Positions 1 to 10,917 are shown, counted from the stretch's first letter. The stretch is 64,000 nt of DNA from Orientallactaga sibirica (GCA_036365145.1 JAEOAD010000240.1:3472001-3536000), one strand, 5' to 3'. Notes: generated from the letters alone by a model not told the origin. Numbers and translations: made by a program.

Positions 1-52
1 ATGGTAAGATCATAAGCCTTCTCCCTGCCCCCCCCCCTTGGTGATTGTGGGA

Positions 53-709
53 TGTTGGGCATTGCTAAACATGGGCGGCTAAGACTGTGAGGAAGCTGGC
101 CTGGGCTGTTGGACATGGCTGGAGACGTTGGTCTGTGGGGCTTGCAGCTAGCCTTATCATCAGGAACCCACTCTGGCGACAGAGACTGGCCCTCCCTGTC
201 CTCTGACAAGGTTGTAGTGTGCCCTATCTTCAAGCAGAGTGGGCAGAACTGGCATGCCCTCTCCCCTCTAACCCAAATCATCTGACCATTCCATAGTCAG
301 GCATTGCCCCCCCACACACAGTTCCTGACCTTGTGGCAAGCTACCCAAGGGACCCTGATAAACAGTCTCCCTTCAGTTGTAGCCATCCAATATGTAGCTG
401 AACTTATGTAGCTTTTCCTGCCACTTCTATTTTCTCCCTTGCAGCTCCTCCCTCGCACCTCTGAAGTCACGTAGCTTTTCCCACCACTTCTGTTATCTCC
501 CTTGCAGCTTCTCCCTCACAACATCTGCCTTTGAACCAATTAGATAGCAACCCACTCCCCTTTGGAATAAAGAGGAGCGCACTATCCATCAGACGGCCTC
601 CCAGGTGGTTGCCCATCGCACTCACCAACTCCAATACACTGCTTCCCCCCAACTCTTCCTGCGCCCAGGACATTGGTGGTCAGCAATCCCAAAGGAAAGC
701 GAGGACACA
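53..709 (+). mobile_element. Probable ERV LTR (solo or 3' copy)
   Basis: The stretch has LTR architecture: a TGTTGGGC-like start, a CCAAT box at 536-540, an AATAAA polyadenylation signal at 566-571, and a sharp right edge near 709 ending in GAGGACACA. On its right the sequence changes abruptly to the antisense 3' UTR of an L1, so the LTR appears to have inserted into that L1. Two imperfect copies of a block beginning GTAGCTTTTCC lie at 408 and 471, a 63-bp period inside the U3-like part, resembling LTR enhancer duplications. No gag, pol or env remnant is seen. The left edge is uncertain, because a C-run at about 29-38 could belong to the flank or to an internal region. The class (ERV1 or ERVK) is not settled. 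Confidence 0.5.
408..520 (+). repeat. 63-bp direct duplication in LTR U3
   Basis: Blocks at 408-457 and 471-520 share GTAGCTTTTC, CCACTTCT, TCTCCCTTGCAGCT and CTCCCTC with few mismatches. They lie upstream of the CCAAT box and polyadenylation signal, the usual place of LTR enhancer repeats. The function is inferred from position only. Confidence 0.7.
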
Positions 710-2017
710 CAGTGGGTCGTGCATTGTGAAGGTAGCCATCAGTTATGGGGGTGAGGCAATGTCTCTGTGCATAATGAACCAACTTATGGCTCTAACAATC
801 TTTCTGCCCCCTCTTCTGTGAATTTCCCTAAGTCATGTTGGGTTCATTTTAGGTCTATTTCAGTGACAAAGTCACGGGAGACTCTGTATCTCTGGATCTC
901 TGGTTTGGTGGTGTTGAGTGTCCTCTGTGTCTATCTCCTTCACCCCTGTGCTGATACCAGTTTCTCTGAGAAAGCAGCTCTCTTGCTCATTTCCCCAATT
1001 ATTCTATGGCTTCAGTTGGTTCTCTGGTGAGGTGCGATGGGCTGATTCTCTCCTCAGGTTCTGCGTTCATCTAAAAAGAGAAGAAAATTCTCCAATGAAG
1101 AGTGAGATCAGTGCAAGATACATGGATAACCACTATTGTTTTAGAGAGAATTAAATAGTTGTAGGCCCTCTTGTATCCCACTATGGGTGGGACCTTGATA
1201 TTGGAGAGTGAACTCATTTTTTGAATATGCTTCTGACTTGTTCCCTTGTTCCAGGTATGGGTTCCATTCCACTGAACAGATCCATTAGCCATATCAAGAA
1301 CAGTTGGTAACTCACCATGGCTGTGTGCCACTACTGCACTTGTGTGAGCATCATGGCAGGTTGAATGCTGCTGAATGGTTTAGACCACGAGTTGCATAGA
1401 CAGATATTGGTCATTTTCCCCCAGTCACTCATGTAACACCTTCTGGCACTAGACAAGCTAACTGTCTGGGGACTGACTCGCTTCCAGATTCCAGCCAGGT
1501 CACTCCATGTTCCATTCCAACAGCATATGGTGTCTTCAGCAGTAGGGTCTTACCAATAACCTTTTGTGGGTCATCAAGTACTCTGCCAGAAATCTGTCTT
1601 CTTTTGGGAAACCTAGTAGGTCTCACTGATCAACAGTTCATTGCGGATGTTAACCACATGCTGGTACTGGGAGTTACAGGTCAGTGCCAAGGGAAAAGAA
1701 GGAAGAAAAATATAGGTACTATGAAAGAGAATGAGAGAAGAGAGAGAAGAGGGAGTGATAGAGAGAGGAACAGGAGAAGATTGAAGTTAGTCTTCATCCT
1801 ACCCTCTCCTGGACCCTGTGATTTGGGTGTTCTCTCCAAGCACCTGATGCAGGTCCAACCTTTTGGTATGTCCTTCAGGATATAGGATTTTATGGTATCA
1901 TTTCCATTTGGGTCCAGTTTTTTGTCCCCTCCTTTCCTTGCCCTCCCACCCAACCATCCCTATTTTCTAGTCCTCGAGATGTTTAGTAGGTGTGTCAGCA
2001 TCTCAAGAAAATACAAA
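710..2017 (-). mobile_element. L1 3' UTR
   Basis: Noncoding L1 tail downstream of the ORF2 stop. Landmarks shared with the plus-strand copies include GGTGTTACATGAGTGACT, CCAGACAG near 1465 and AATTCTCTCTAAAACAATA near 1140-1155, all reverse-complemented here. A GA/CT-rich interval at 1690-1780 is a low-complexity expansion. Short frames in this span, up to 96 codons, have no family resemblance. Confidence 0.75.
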
Positions 2018-3485
2018 TTAGGAGCCACAGAAGAGTGAGACCATGCAAGGGTTATCTTTCTGTGATTGGGTGAGTTTGCTAAGAATGGTCTGTTCCAAGT
2101 TTGACCACTTTTTATCAAATTGCTTTGTGTCATTTTTCCTTACTGCTGTGTAGAATTCTATTGTGTAGATATACCACATCTTAGGTATCCATTCATCTAC
2201 TGATGGACATCTGGGTTGATTCCAGTTCTTAGCTATTATGAACTGAGTAGCTGTAAACATGGTTGAGCAAATATCTTTGAACTGAGGCTTGAAGCTATTA
2301 GGGTAAATGTCCAGTAAGGGGATAACTGGGTCCATTGGTACCTCTATAGTCATCCTTTTTAGGAGTCTCCATATTGCTTTCCATAGTGGTTGTACCATTT
2401 TACATTCCCACCAACAGTGAATGAGGGTTCCTCTTTCTCCATATCCTTGCCAGAATTTGTTGTCATTAGAATTTTTAATTTTTGCTGTCCTTACTGGGGT
2501 AAGGTAGAATCTCATAGATGTTTTAATTTGCATTTCCCTGATGATTAGGGATGTTGAACATTTTCTTAAGTGTGTGTTTGCCATTTGTATTTCTTCCTCT
2601 GAAAAATCCCTGTGCAGTTTTCTGCCCCATTTTGTGAGTGGGTTGTTTGATTTTTTACTGTATAGGTTTTTGAGTTCTTTGTAGATTTTAGAAATTAGGC
2701 CTCTGTCCATTATGTATTGGGCAAAATTTTTCTCCCATTCCTTGGGTAATCTATTGGCTCTGCTTGTTGTATGTTTGTCAGTGAAAAAGCTTTTCAGTTT
2801 AATGAGATCCCAATGGTTGAGTGATTGTTTAATTTCCTGAGCTACTGGGCTTTTGTTCAGGAAGTCTTTTCCTACTCCTATACCATGGAAAGTGCCTCCT
2901 ACTTTTTCTTTCAGGAGTAGCAGTGTTTCCAGTCTTATATTGAGGTCCTTGACCCATTTGGACTTGATTTTTGTTAATGATGAAATGTGTGGATCGAGTT
3001 TCATTTTTCTGCATATAGTTATCCAGTTTGTCCAGCACCATTTGTTAAAGATGCTGTCTTTTTTTCCAGTCTACATTGTTGGGGCTTTTGTCAAATATCA
3101 AGTAGCTGTAGTTACTTGGCTCAAAGTCTGGGTCCTCAGTTCTGTTCCATTGGTCTATATTCCTGTTTTTATGCCAGTACCATGTTGTTTTTACTACTAT
3201 GGCTTTGTAGCATAGCTTAAGATCAGGTATGGTGATGCCTCCAGAGGTATTTCTTTTGCTGAGGATATTCTTGGATATCCAAGGCCTTCTACCATTTCAT
3301 ATGAAATTTGAGATCATTTTTTCTATCTCTGTGAAGAAAGAAGTTGGGATTTTTATTGGTATTGCATTGAATCTGTATATTGCTTTTGGTAAGATTGCCA
3401 TTTTCACAATGTTAGTTCTCCCTATCCAGGAACATAAGAGATCTTTACATTTTCTCAAGTCCTCCTCAGTTTCTTTCTTGACACC
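2018..3485 (-). pseudogene. L1 ORF2p C-terminal part, truncated
   Basis: A long open minus-strand frame (3004-2018, 328 codons) encodes the C-terminal part of L1 ORF2p, with recognisable blocks KLKSFFTDKHTTSRANRLP, REMQIKTSMRFYLTPVR, the cysteine-rich GTLIHCWWECKMVQPLW, and a tail ending FCGS at a natural stop. An adjacent frame at 3491-3297 gives the preceding block ([26 protein letters not shown]). The two are separated by a frame break between about 3297 and 3004. The endonuclease and the catalytic reverse-transcriptase motifs are missing because the sequence switches to 5' L1 material at about 3482. The fairly intact tail suggests a moderately young copy. Confidence 0.9.
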
Positions 3486-3487
3486 AT

Positions 3488-3619
3488 TCATACAATTATT
3501 GGCTCTTTTTGAGTTTCTTCAGGTTCTGCTATTTGCTTGGCAGGGGTTGCATAGCTTGTTTCTTCATTTTGGGGTTCTGATCTTGTTGTCTCTTCTATGA
3601 TTTGATTAGAGACATCCAT
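3488..3619 (-). pseudogene. L1 ORF1-like start, 43 codons
   Basis: On the minus strand an ATG at 3619 opens a 43-codon frame beginning MDVSNQIIEETTRSE and stopping at 3490-3488, immediately before the switch to ORF2 sequence. It lies just downstream of the tandem-monomer region, where L1 ORF1 begins. The composition (E, Q, T, K rich) suits the poorly conserved N-terminus of ORF1p, but this part differs widely between lineages, so the assignment rests mainly on position. ATG context and translation are not tested. Confidence 0.5.
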
Positions 3620-3779
3620 TGTGGGACTGGCAATCTAGCTGGATTTACTTGCATCTGAATTTTCATCCTATTCCAGTTTTGCTGTGGTCTGCCCATCACA
3701 ATGGTACAGAAAGCCTAGGGAGTGGGACGCTAGCCTGGTGACTTGGGCTGGAGGGTCAGCAGTGAGTTTAAGGGTGATT

Positions 3780-4475
3780 GCCTGAGGCTGGGGTCCTGCA
3801 TCCCTGTTCAGGGATGGGGGCGTCAATAGCAAGTGTGTGTGGGGCTCAGTAATGCTAGGGCTGGGACACTGGCCTGTTAGTGTGTGGGAGGAGTCGGTGG
3901 CAGGTACTAGTGATCATGTGCGTGGACCTAAGTAAGGCTAGGGCAGAGACAGTGGCCTGCTGGCCTGGGTCCCTGTTAGTGGGTTATAAGAGTGATTGGC
4001 AGGTACTGGCAATCATACATGCAGGGCTTGGAAAGGCTAGGGCAGGGACACTGGCCTACTGGCCTGGGTCCCTCTTAGTGGGTGATAAGAGTCAGTGGTG
4101 GGTATTGGCCATCGCACATGCAGGGCTCAGAAAGGCTAGGGCGGGGACACTGGCCTGCTGGCCTAGGTCCCTTTTCTTGGGTGAGAGGACTGGGTGGTGG
4201 TACAGGCAATCGTGCACTCAGGTCTCAGGAAGGGTAGGGTGGGGGCACTGGCCTGCTGGCCTGGGTCCCTTCTCAGGGGTGGGGCCACAGAGTGGGACAT
4301 GCAAGGGGCTCAGAAAGGCTAAAGCCAGGACACTGGCCGGTTGGGCTGTAGCCCTGCTCAGGGGCGGGACTGCAGAGTGGGAAGGAAGACACGCCCAGGG
4401 CTCAGAGCAGCTAGGGTGGAGACACTGACCTGCTGGGCTGTATCCGTGCTTCCGGGTGGGACTGTGAAATATAGC
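3780..4475 (-). repeat. Tandem L1 5' UTR monomers, about 83-99 bp
   Basis: At least seven imperfect monomers are marked by the recurring GACACTGGCCT motif, with anchor positions near 3869, 3952, 4051, 4150, 4248, 4333 and 4425. Spacing is 83, 99, 99, 98, 85 and 92 bp. Other shared blocks are CTGGCCTGGGTCCCT and GGCTCAGAAAGGCTAGGG. The region is much more GC-rich than its surroundings. Rodent L1s typically carry tandem promoter monomers in the 5' UTR, and the position upstream of the ORF1-like start fits that. Long frames here (182 codons at 3880-4428) are by-products of the repeat. Confidence 0.75.
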
Positions 4476-4769
4476 TTTTTTAAGAATGTCAAAACTGACC
4501 ATCAATCAGATTTAACATATAATTTATCCTGACAAGTATGGTGAAATTAGTGCTTCCAATGCAAGCCTATATACCAGGCTTAGTTGGCAGTACCTGGTAT
4601 AATCCCAGTTACCTCTTGGGATGGCTGTGGTCTCAGCTATGCTACACGGCCACTTGGGGCCCTCTTTGCTCTATTGTGGGCTCAGATAGGCCAGCTGGGT
4701 CAGTAGGTTGCTGCTCTGATCATGCTGGGTGCTATGTAGGTGAATTCCCTTCCCCAGGTCTCTGGTGCT
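4476..4769. other. Unassigned segment between two L1 pieces
   Basis: An AT-rich part (4476-4560) is followed by GC-richer sequence with TACCAGGCTTAGTTGGCAG and TACCTGGTATAATCCC. The span lies between the monomer array and an older L1 linker fragment. I cannot tell whether it is a target site, more L1 5' material or another repeat. No gene is seen. Confidence 0.4.
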
Positions 4770-5561
4770 TGCTTTCATCTCTAATTTTATTAATTCCTGT
4801 CTCTTCTCTCTTTCAAAGAATCAACTCTTTGCTTCCTTGATTCTTTGGATTTATTTATTATTTATTTTTTTGGTTTCTATTTCATTAATTTCTGCCCTAA
4901 TCTTTATTATTTCTTCACATCTACTGATTTTCAGTTTGCCTTGTTCTTCTTTTTCCAAGGACTTAAGGTTAAGCATTAAGTTGTTTACTTGTGATCTTTC
5001 TAATTTCCTAACATAGGTACTTAAAGCTATAATTTTCCCTCTTAGGACTGCCGTCATTGTGCCCCAAAGGTTTTGGTATGTTGTGTTCTCATTATCATTT
5101 GACTTCATGAATTTTTTGATTTCCTTCTTGATTTCTTCATTGATCAATTCATCATTAGTAGTGTATTGTTTAGTTTCCATGATTTTGTGTATGCTCTATA
5201 GATTTTCTTGCTATTGATTTGTAGTTGGATCCCATTGTGATCAGATAGAGTGCACAGTGTTTTATTTTATTTTATTATTTTATTTTTTATTTGTAGAGAG
5301 AGACACAGAGAGAGACAGAGAGTGAGGGAGAGGAAGACAGAGAGAGAATGTGCATGCCAGCAGCCTCTCAGCTGCTATGAATGAACTCCAGATGTGTGCA
5401 CCCCCTTGTGGGCAAGTTCAGCATTGCACCTTTGTGTCACTTTGCATCTGGCTAAACGTGGGACCTGGAGATTGGAACCCGGTTATCAGGCTTAGCAGGC
5501 AGGCGCCTTAACCGATAAGCGATCTCTCCAGCCCAGTGCACAGTGTTCTGTGGCAGCTTTA
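4770..5561 (-). pseudogene. L1 ORF2 linker fragment
   Basis: The minus-strand frame 5180-4851 encodes the region between endonuclease and reverse transcriptase of L1 ORF2p, with blocks EEIKKEIKKFMKSNDNENT, TYQNLWGTMTAVLRGKIIAL, and EEIIKIRAEINEIETKKIN. The match to the linker is strong. The nucleotide sequence differs from the linkers at 33000-33200 and 62200-62400, suggesting another subfamily. A B2-like SINE splits the L1 sequence at 5262-5534, with flanking AGTGCACAGTGTT copies. Confidence 0.85.
5262..5534 (-). mobile_element. B2-like SINE, long-head subtype
   Basis: Minus-strand tRNA-derived SINE with A-rich tail (TTTTATTTTATT on plus), GA-rich segment, and head ending GATCTCTCCAGCCC on plus. 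It is flanked by AGTGCACAGTGTT at 5249-5261 and 5535-5547, a 13-bp target-site duplication. It contains CCCCCTTGTGGGCAAG at 5400-5415, a CTCF-like motif on minus. Confidence 0.9.
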
Positions 5562-7129
5562 GAAAGTGTGCTAGGCTTTTATGAAAACTAAGGGGACGGC
5601 ACTAAAGAGTTGAGCCAGAGGTGATCTGAATAGACCCCCATTAAATGTGACTGTCTACAAAGGGTGAGACAATGCCAGCAGAAGGGGAATGATAGTTTGA
5701 TAGGGATGGCAAATGATACAAACAAAACTTCTCCATAGCCTACAGAGATAGTCATGCAAATTGCACATGACATGGGTATCCAGTTTCCAAAAATAAGTAA
5801 ATATTCCATGTGAAATAAAATGAAAACAAACACATAGCCCAAGTGTGAGACAGTCAAATTATGGGAACAGATATGCCATAGAATTGGCAGGCCTTGTTAA
5901 CTGTTCCAGAAGTGAATATGTCTCTCTTTGTCTACACTGTTCCCATAGAGATATTTTCATAACTCAATAATTAACTGGGGTTTTATTCCATCAAAAAATG
6001 GCTACCTATTTTTAGGTTGTTGTATGATTTATAAATTTCCTCTGTACATAATTGTATTTGGTACTGTGACTTTTGGGTCAAAATTCTTTCATTTCATGAG
6101 ATTCAGTGGTATATCTTCATAAGGTGACTACACTTACACATTGAAAGGATTTACCAAATAGTGTAGGGTTGGCAAACCATCGTTGAAAAACAGAAAAAAC
6201 AATTTTTTCCTGTTTCCCATCTTTGACAGTCTCTACAGATGGAATGATACTTCTTGCCCCATTGTTTAATCTTTGGATCTTTATAAAGCCAAGAAAAATG
6301 ATTTATTAAATGTCCAAAGGTCTGACTTTAAGTAGTAAAGAGTGCCACATTTCTGAGGTGGGATACTTTATGTTGAAATAAAGGAAGAGATAAAAAAGAA
6401 ACAGAATTTCCCAAACTATTTTACCCTGAAAAATGATACAAGTTTATCAACTAAAAACTTGCCATGTGGATATAAGAAAGAACATATTCATCAAACCTTA
6501 CCAATTAAGGGGCTGGTAGTTCACTATTAAACTCAGGTGTGGCTTGATAGAATGGATATTTATGTTATTAAGATATCATAGCAGCTTATCTTCATCTTGT
6601 CTGAATACTATGTAGAGGTCAAGTTGAAGTTCCCAGCTGATGAACATCCTGGAATTTAATAAAGGTGATTTAGCTTGTCAGATTTAACTTCACTGAACAT
6701 GAATATACGGAGGGAGGAGATTATTTCTAGTGCCCCTGAGTGTATAAAAAAGCAAAAACAAACAAAACCCAAGTCAAAAAGCAAAAATTCAGTGCTAGCC
6801 AGGAAATGCCTTTCCTATCAAGCTTCATTATACGGGAGCTCTGAAAATTTGTTAAATTTGAGGCCAAAGTCCTATTGCTTGAGCACATTTCCAGGTATAT
6901 ATTCTAAAGGTAATTTATCTTGGGACACTGTTTTGTGCTAATTCCTGATCTTATTACCAGTGCTATTGTTGAAATTGCTGCAGGTTTGGAATCTGAGGCT
7001 ATGCACTCGTTATCACTTATCTAAACAGCTTGCGATGTATTAATTTGCTCTTGTTCTGTTTTTAAATTACCAAATTAGTGTTTGTAGAGCATCTGCTCTT
7101 GAGAGCTCTGTTCTAAACTTTTCCCGCAG
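5562..7129. other. Intergenic, no gene seen
   Basis: AT-rich single-copy-looking DNA. The longest frames (89 codons at 5857-5588 minus, 88 at 6675-6941 plus) show no recognisable domain. Confidence 0.5.
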
Positions 7130-8278
7130 TCATTCCTGTCTTCTAACTGCAGTACTGTTCACCCTTTACAGAACAATAACTGAGAAGTCATCCTGATTTC
7201 TTATTTCCTTGTGAGTCACTTTAACAGCATTACTAAACCCTATCTCCTGGATCTACTTTCAAATTACATTAAAAGTTTAATCACTTCTTTCTACCTGTGT
7301 ACTTAATGCCTTAATTCAAGAAACTACCGCCTCCTGCCTGGTCTGGTACAATACTTCTCCTGTCTTGGAACACTATAGCTTATTTATCACAGAGAAGCCA
7401 GTTATAGTCTTAAAACACAAGTTAGACTGTATCACTCCTTTCCTGAAATTTCCATAAGCTTCTCAATATGTGAATATAAAATTTAAGCTCTGTGTAAACA
7501 AGTTTTCCATTATATAATAATATCTGTAGACAATTGATAAAAAGAGAAGATTTATATGTTGGATTATGATTTTAGAGTTCACTCTATGATCCATTGGCTC
7601 TGCTGTTTGGGCCCATGGGGAGATAGCAAACCATTTTGACAGAGCATGGCAAATTGTTCACCTCATGGCTAGGAGGTAGAAGAGGGGAAGTGAAAAGGTC
7701 TAGGGTCTCATCATAACTTCTGACGTCACTCTCCAGTGACAGTAACTTCCTAGAAGTAATTTCCATCTCTACTGCCACACTGAAGACCATGCCTTTACCA
7801 CTAGAATGCTTGGGAAACATTCCAGGTCCAATCAGTAGCTGCTGCTTACTGCAGTATGACCTTAAACACCTGGCTCTATATATGTCCATCTTATGCCTAT
7901 TTGTCCCTCACTCATTCTGCTATAGCTATACCATCATTTTTATGTTCTTGGAACTCACAGGGCTTCTTAGCACCTTTTCACTTTTTATTTCCTCTGGCTT
8001 AGACATTCCTTTACCTGGATCTTTCACACAGTCAGGTTTCTGTTTAAATTTTCTTCATTGTTTTATCTCACATAGGGATAGGACTCTTCTTCATTAGTTT
8101 CTAAACCCTTGTGGAAAAATATATCACATGTAATTCAAGGTAATTCAAGTCTTCACATTATTTTACTTTCAATATTTTTTCTACTTGTATTTGTATATTT
8201 TAAAAAAATCATCAACATTTATGTGCAGAGACCATATTAGGCAGTTGTGGAGAGATGTGAAACAAACAGGATGGACAT

Positions 8279-8334
<56 letters not shown>

Positions 8335-8515
8335 GTGTTTCTATAACATGTTCATTAGCTAGCATTTGTTTAGTTGATAATCTGTGCTGAATCTCCACCA
8401 TCCAGATGGAAATTCAGTGCAGCTTCCCAGAGAGAGATTCATCTTTCTTGCTCTTGTATACTAGCCTAGCAGAGCAACTGACACAGAGAGGCACTCAATA
8501 AATATTAGATCAGTG
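7130..8515 (+). mobile_element. Fragmented ancient L2 LINE
   Basis: Diverged pieces resemble the L2 3' portion: a block around 7400-7460 (AACACAAGTTAGACTG, then ATCACTCCTTTCCTG), a block at 7860-8060 with the L2-type succession of CT-rich coding remnants, and a tail at 8485-8515 reading GGCACTCAATAAATATTAG. The interval 7490-7770 is not L2-like to my eye. Recognition is by eye only. Confidence 0.5.
8279..8333. repeat. (TA)n(TG)n microsatellite
   Basis: About six TA dinucleotides run directly into roughly 20 TG dinucleotides. Such alternating purine-pyrimidine DNA is length-variable and can adopt Z-DNA. It lies within the L2 remnant. Confidence 0.95.
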
Positions 8516-9764
8516 AGAGTATGAGTTGTTACGTTAAACAAGGAACAAGGTGATAGAAACATAGCTAAAAGTCAAGCAGTCTGCTGTCAAGGAACTTTAA
8601 GTCTAATCCTAGTGAGACAGTTCAGGAGTTACAGAGCCCAGAAACATAAACTAACAGTAACTAAAGATGACATAGCCTCTTCTTTTCTGGAGGCCATGAA
8701 CATAAAGAGAAAGGGAGAATCTGGGTTTTCCCTTGTCTCTTTCCTGAAAAATTATGCCTTCCAAGAAGGTGGCATCCTTTCCTGGAGGATTAAGATTTCT
8801 GGGAAGATTGTCCCCTTTCTCAGAAAACCTGACCCCACATAGACTAGCCACTTCAGCGTCTACCTAGCAGCCTTCATTAAAAAACCTCCAGTATATATAG
8901 GTCTCTGGGTGGGCTTTCCCATTTTCTTGGAACCCTCTTCTGTTATACAAGAGCTCTGTATTTTATTTTCTTCTCTTAAGCTCTACATAATGAAGTCTTT
9001 CTGAACTTAACCTTCTATAACTTGTGAATTTCATTCATTGAAATTCAGAACACAAGAACCTGGAGGCCACTGACTGGAAGTTTTGTGTAGTTGTGAGTTT
9101 CCACACCCTAAATGCAGAGCTACTGCCCAACCAAGAGACAAGAAAGGCTCTGTTGCTCTCTAAGACACCCCAAATTTCTGAATAATTTTGGCAAAGAGAG
9201 CCACATGTATGCAAAAGAATACAAAGAATTACAGCTTGAATCCATAATACTGAAGAAAGCCAAGCAAAGCAGGAAATTTTATTATGTATATTACATGAGA
9301 CCATCTGTTTCCATCGTGTTTCTTTTCACATTTCTCCACAACTGCCTAATATGGTCTTGTCAACATAAATGTTGACTATGATTAATTGATTAATTTTTTT
9401 ACATATGCAGTACAAGTAGAAAATAATATTGAAAGCAAACTAATATGAAGGCTTGGATTATCTTGAATTACACATGATTTCTTCATGCTTGTTAAAAAAA
9501 CAAGGATAAATATGCATTGGCTTTTGTTCCGGTATTGTACATTCATCTGGATAATTTTTTGACATGCTACTATTTATCTGAGATACTTCTAGTTCAAAGG
9601 AAATTTTATTTAAAAGTTTCCATTTCTAATGTTTTATACTTCCACATATGTGATGGATACATATAAATTTTAAGAAATGTTATACACTTTTACTTATAAT
9701 CAAGCTTGTTATAAATTGACTATATTATTTTATAGTGTAAATGAACACAGAATTTGTTGATGTA
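8516..9764. other. Intergenic, no gene seen
   Basis: No repeat identified with confidence. Overlapping frames of 60-90 codons on both strands at 8612-8851 and 9035-9375 look like chance. A TATATATAGG at about 8892 is isolated and not supported by any downstream gene. Confidence 0.45.
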
Positions 9765-10035
9765 ATCATTGTGATAGTTGACTTTGATTGCCAAGCTGAA
9801 TAGATTAAGTGGCATTATTGAGGCATGCCTTTGGGCATGTCTATGAGAGCACTCTCAGAGAGTATTAATGGAAAGGGTTAGACCCGCTTTGAGGATCTCC
9901 CTGCTGCCTGAACACAGATACAATGTCACTAGCCACATGTGGCTTCTGTCACCATGCCTCTCCTACTACAAAACACTATCTCCCCTCTGAAATCCTCCTA
10001 AGTCTTTCTTCCTTAAGATACTTCTTACCAGACTA
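9765..10035 (+). mobile_element. Decayed LTR-like mid-repeat
   Basis: The segment starts ATTGTGATAGTTGACTTTGA, has GGCATGTCTATGAGAG, and ends near CCTTAAGATACTTCTTACC. It shares its layout with the better copy at 27134-27510 (GTCAGCTTGGCAG, CATACCTATGAGAAAT, CCTTAAGTTGCTTCTTG). This is a dispersed rodent or eutherian repeat whose exact family name I cannot give. Confidence 0.45.
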
Positions 10036-10499
10036 TCAGAAGTTCATGAAAAGCATTTATTTGTTCATTTAATGTTTCAAACTACTGAGAATGTCCCAAA
10101 TCTGGAGAATGTAGTTGGGAAAAAGTCTGACCAGGTGCTCACTGTTAAAAACCTTAATGTTCCTGGCAACAGAAATGGTACAAAGCCAACATGATCTTAC
10201 ATAAAGGAATAAAAAGAGAGCAACTACCCAAGGAGTCTTTCAAAAAGTTCTGCCCGAGGAGTGACATTGAAATTAAACCTCAACAATACACGTGCAAAGG
10301 GGAGGATAAGTATTTCCTTTTAGTGACAAGCAAGCCTTACCCAAGGAAGATGCTGGGCCTCAGGAGCAGGGATTTACCAGCTGGATCAGGAGGAATAGCA
10401 CATGCACCATTTAAATGTTATAACATGGTATAGAAAGCAGGCAAGTGGTATGACTCAGCCTCACACAAAGTAGATGTGCGTTATGAACTGGTCCAGGCA
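10036..10499. other. Intergenic, no gene seen
   Basis: One 80-codon frame at 10191-10433 has no recognisable domain. No confident repeat. Confidence 0.45.
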
Positions 10500-10697
10500 G
10501 TCTGACGAAGGGAGTCTTGCTTATTTATTTAATCTGCAAGTCAGGGACCTTGACATTTAGAAGTTCAATTGACACCTGAGTACAAGCTAGTATTCTGCAT
10601 GCTGCTGTGTCAGAAAAGCTGTCTAGCTAGCTTGCTCATGAGATGACAAGCTTTCAAAGCATGTGTCTTTAATCGCTGAGTCATCTCTCTAGTCCCA
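10500..10697 (-). mobile_element. Degraded SINE, B4 or B2 type
   Basis: Only the end near 10675-10697 (GAGTCATCTCTCTAGTCCC on plus) clearly resembles the reverse complement of the SINE head. The remainder is strongly mutated. Confidence 0.4.
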
Positions 10698-10711
10698 GGC
10701 TTCATGGTCTT

Positions 10712-10917
10712 TTAAAAATATTTTATTTATTTATTTATTTGAAAGAGATAAGGAAGCAGATAGAGAATGGGCATGCAAGGGCCTCTAGCCACTGTAAATA
10801 CACTCCAGATGTAGGTACCACCTTGTGCATCTGACTTACATGGGTATTGGGGAATCGAACCTGGGTTGTTAGGTTTCACAGGTAAGCACCTTAACCACTA
10901 AGCCATCTCTCCAGCCC
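10712..10917 (-). mobile_element. B2-like SINE, short subtype
   Basis: Tail on plus is ATTTTATTTATTTATTTATT, followed by GA-rich sequence, CTTGTGCATCTGACTTACATG and the head AAGCCATCTCTCCAGCCCC. It lies 15 bp from the degraded SINE at 10500-10697. Target-site duplications are not clear. Confidence 0.85.

Larger units (their letters stand above)
710..4475 (-). mobile_element. Internally deleted L1, 5' UTR to 3' UTR
   Basis: Read on the minus strand this is one L1-like unit: a GC-rich tandem-monomer 5' UTR (about 4475-3780), a single-copy 5' UTR part and an ORF1-like start (3619), then an abrupt change near 3482 into the C-terminal part of ORF2 (ends 2018), then a long 3' UTR (2017-710). The 3' UTR matches, in reverse orientation, the UTRs at 31936-32360 and 33291-34205. 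The expected rest of ORF1 and the endonuclease and most of the reverse transcriptase of ORF2 are absent. The 3' end and poly(A) are not seen because the LTR interrupts the UTR. The element cannot encode active machinery. Confidence 0.75.

Noticed and set aside
3229..3600. 123-codon plus frame
   Set aside because: Antisense to the L1 ORF2 and ORF1-like remnants on minus, a common shadow of AT-poor L1 coding sequence.
3880..4428. 182-codon open frame
   Set aside because: It lies wholly in the tandem monomer array; its length reflects repeat periods and GC-rich codons, and the repeated AGTLA/GWPG-type peptide has no family.
8888..8960. TATATATAGG as a host core promoter
   Set aside because: No downstream exon, CpG-rich stretch or initiator context is recognisable, so an isolated TATA-like string is not evidence.
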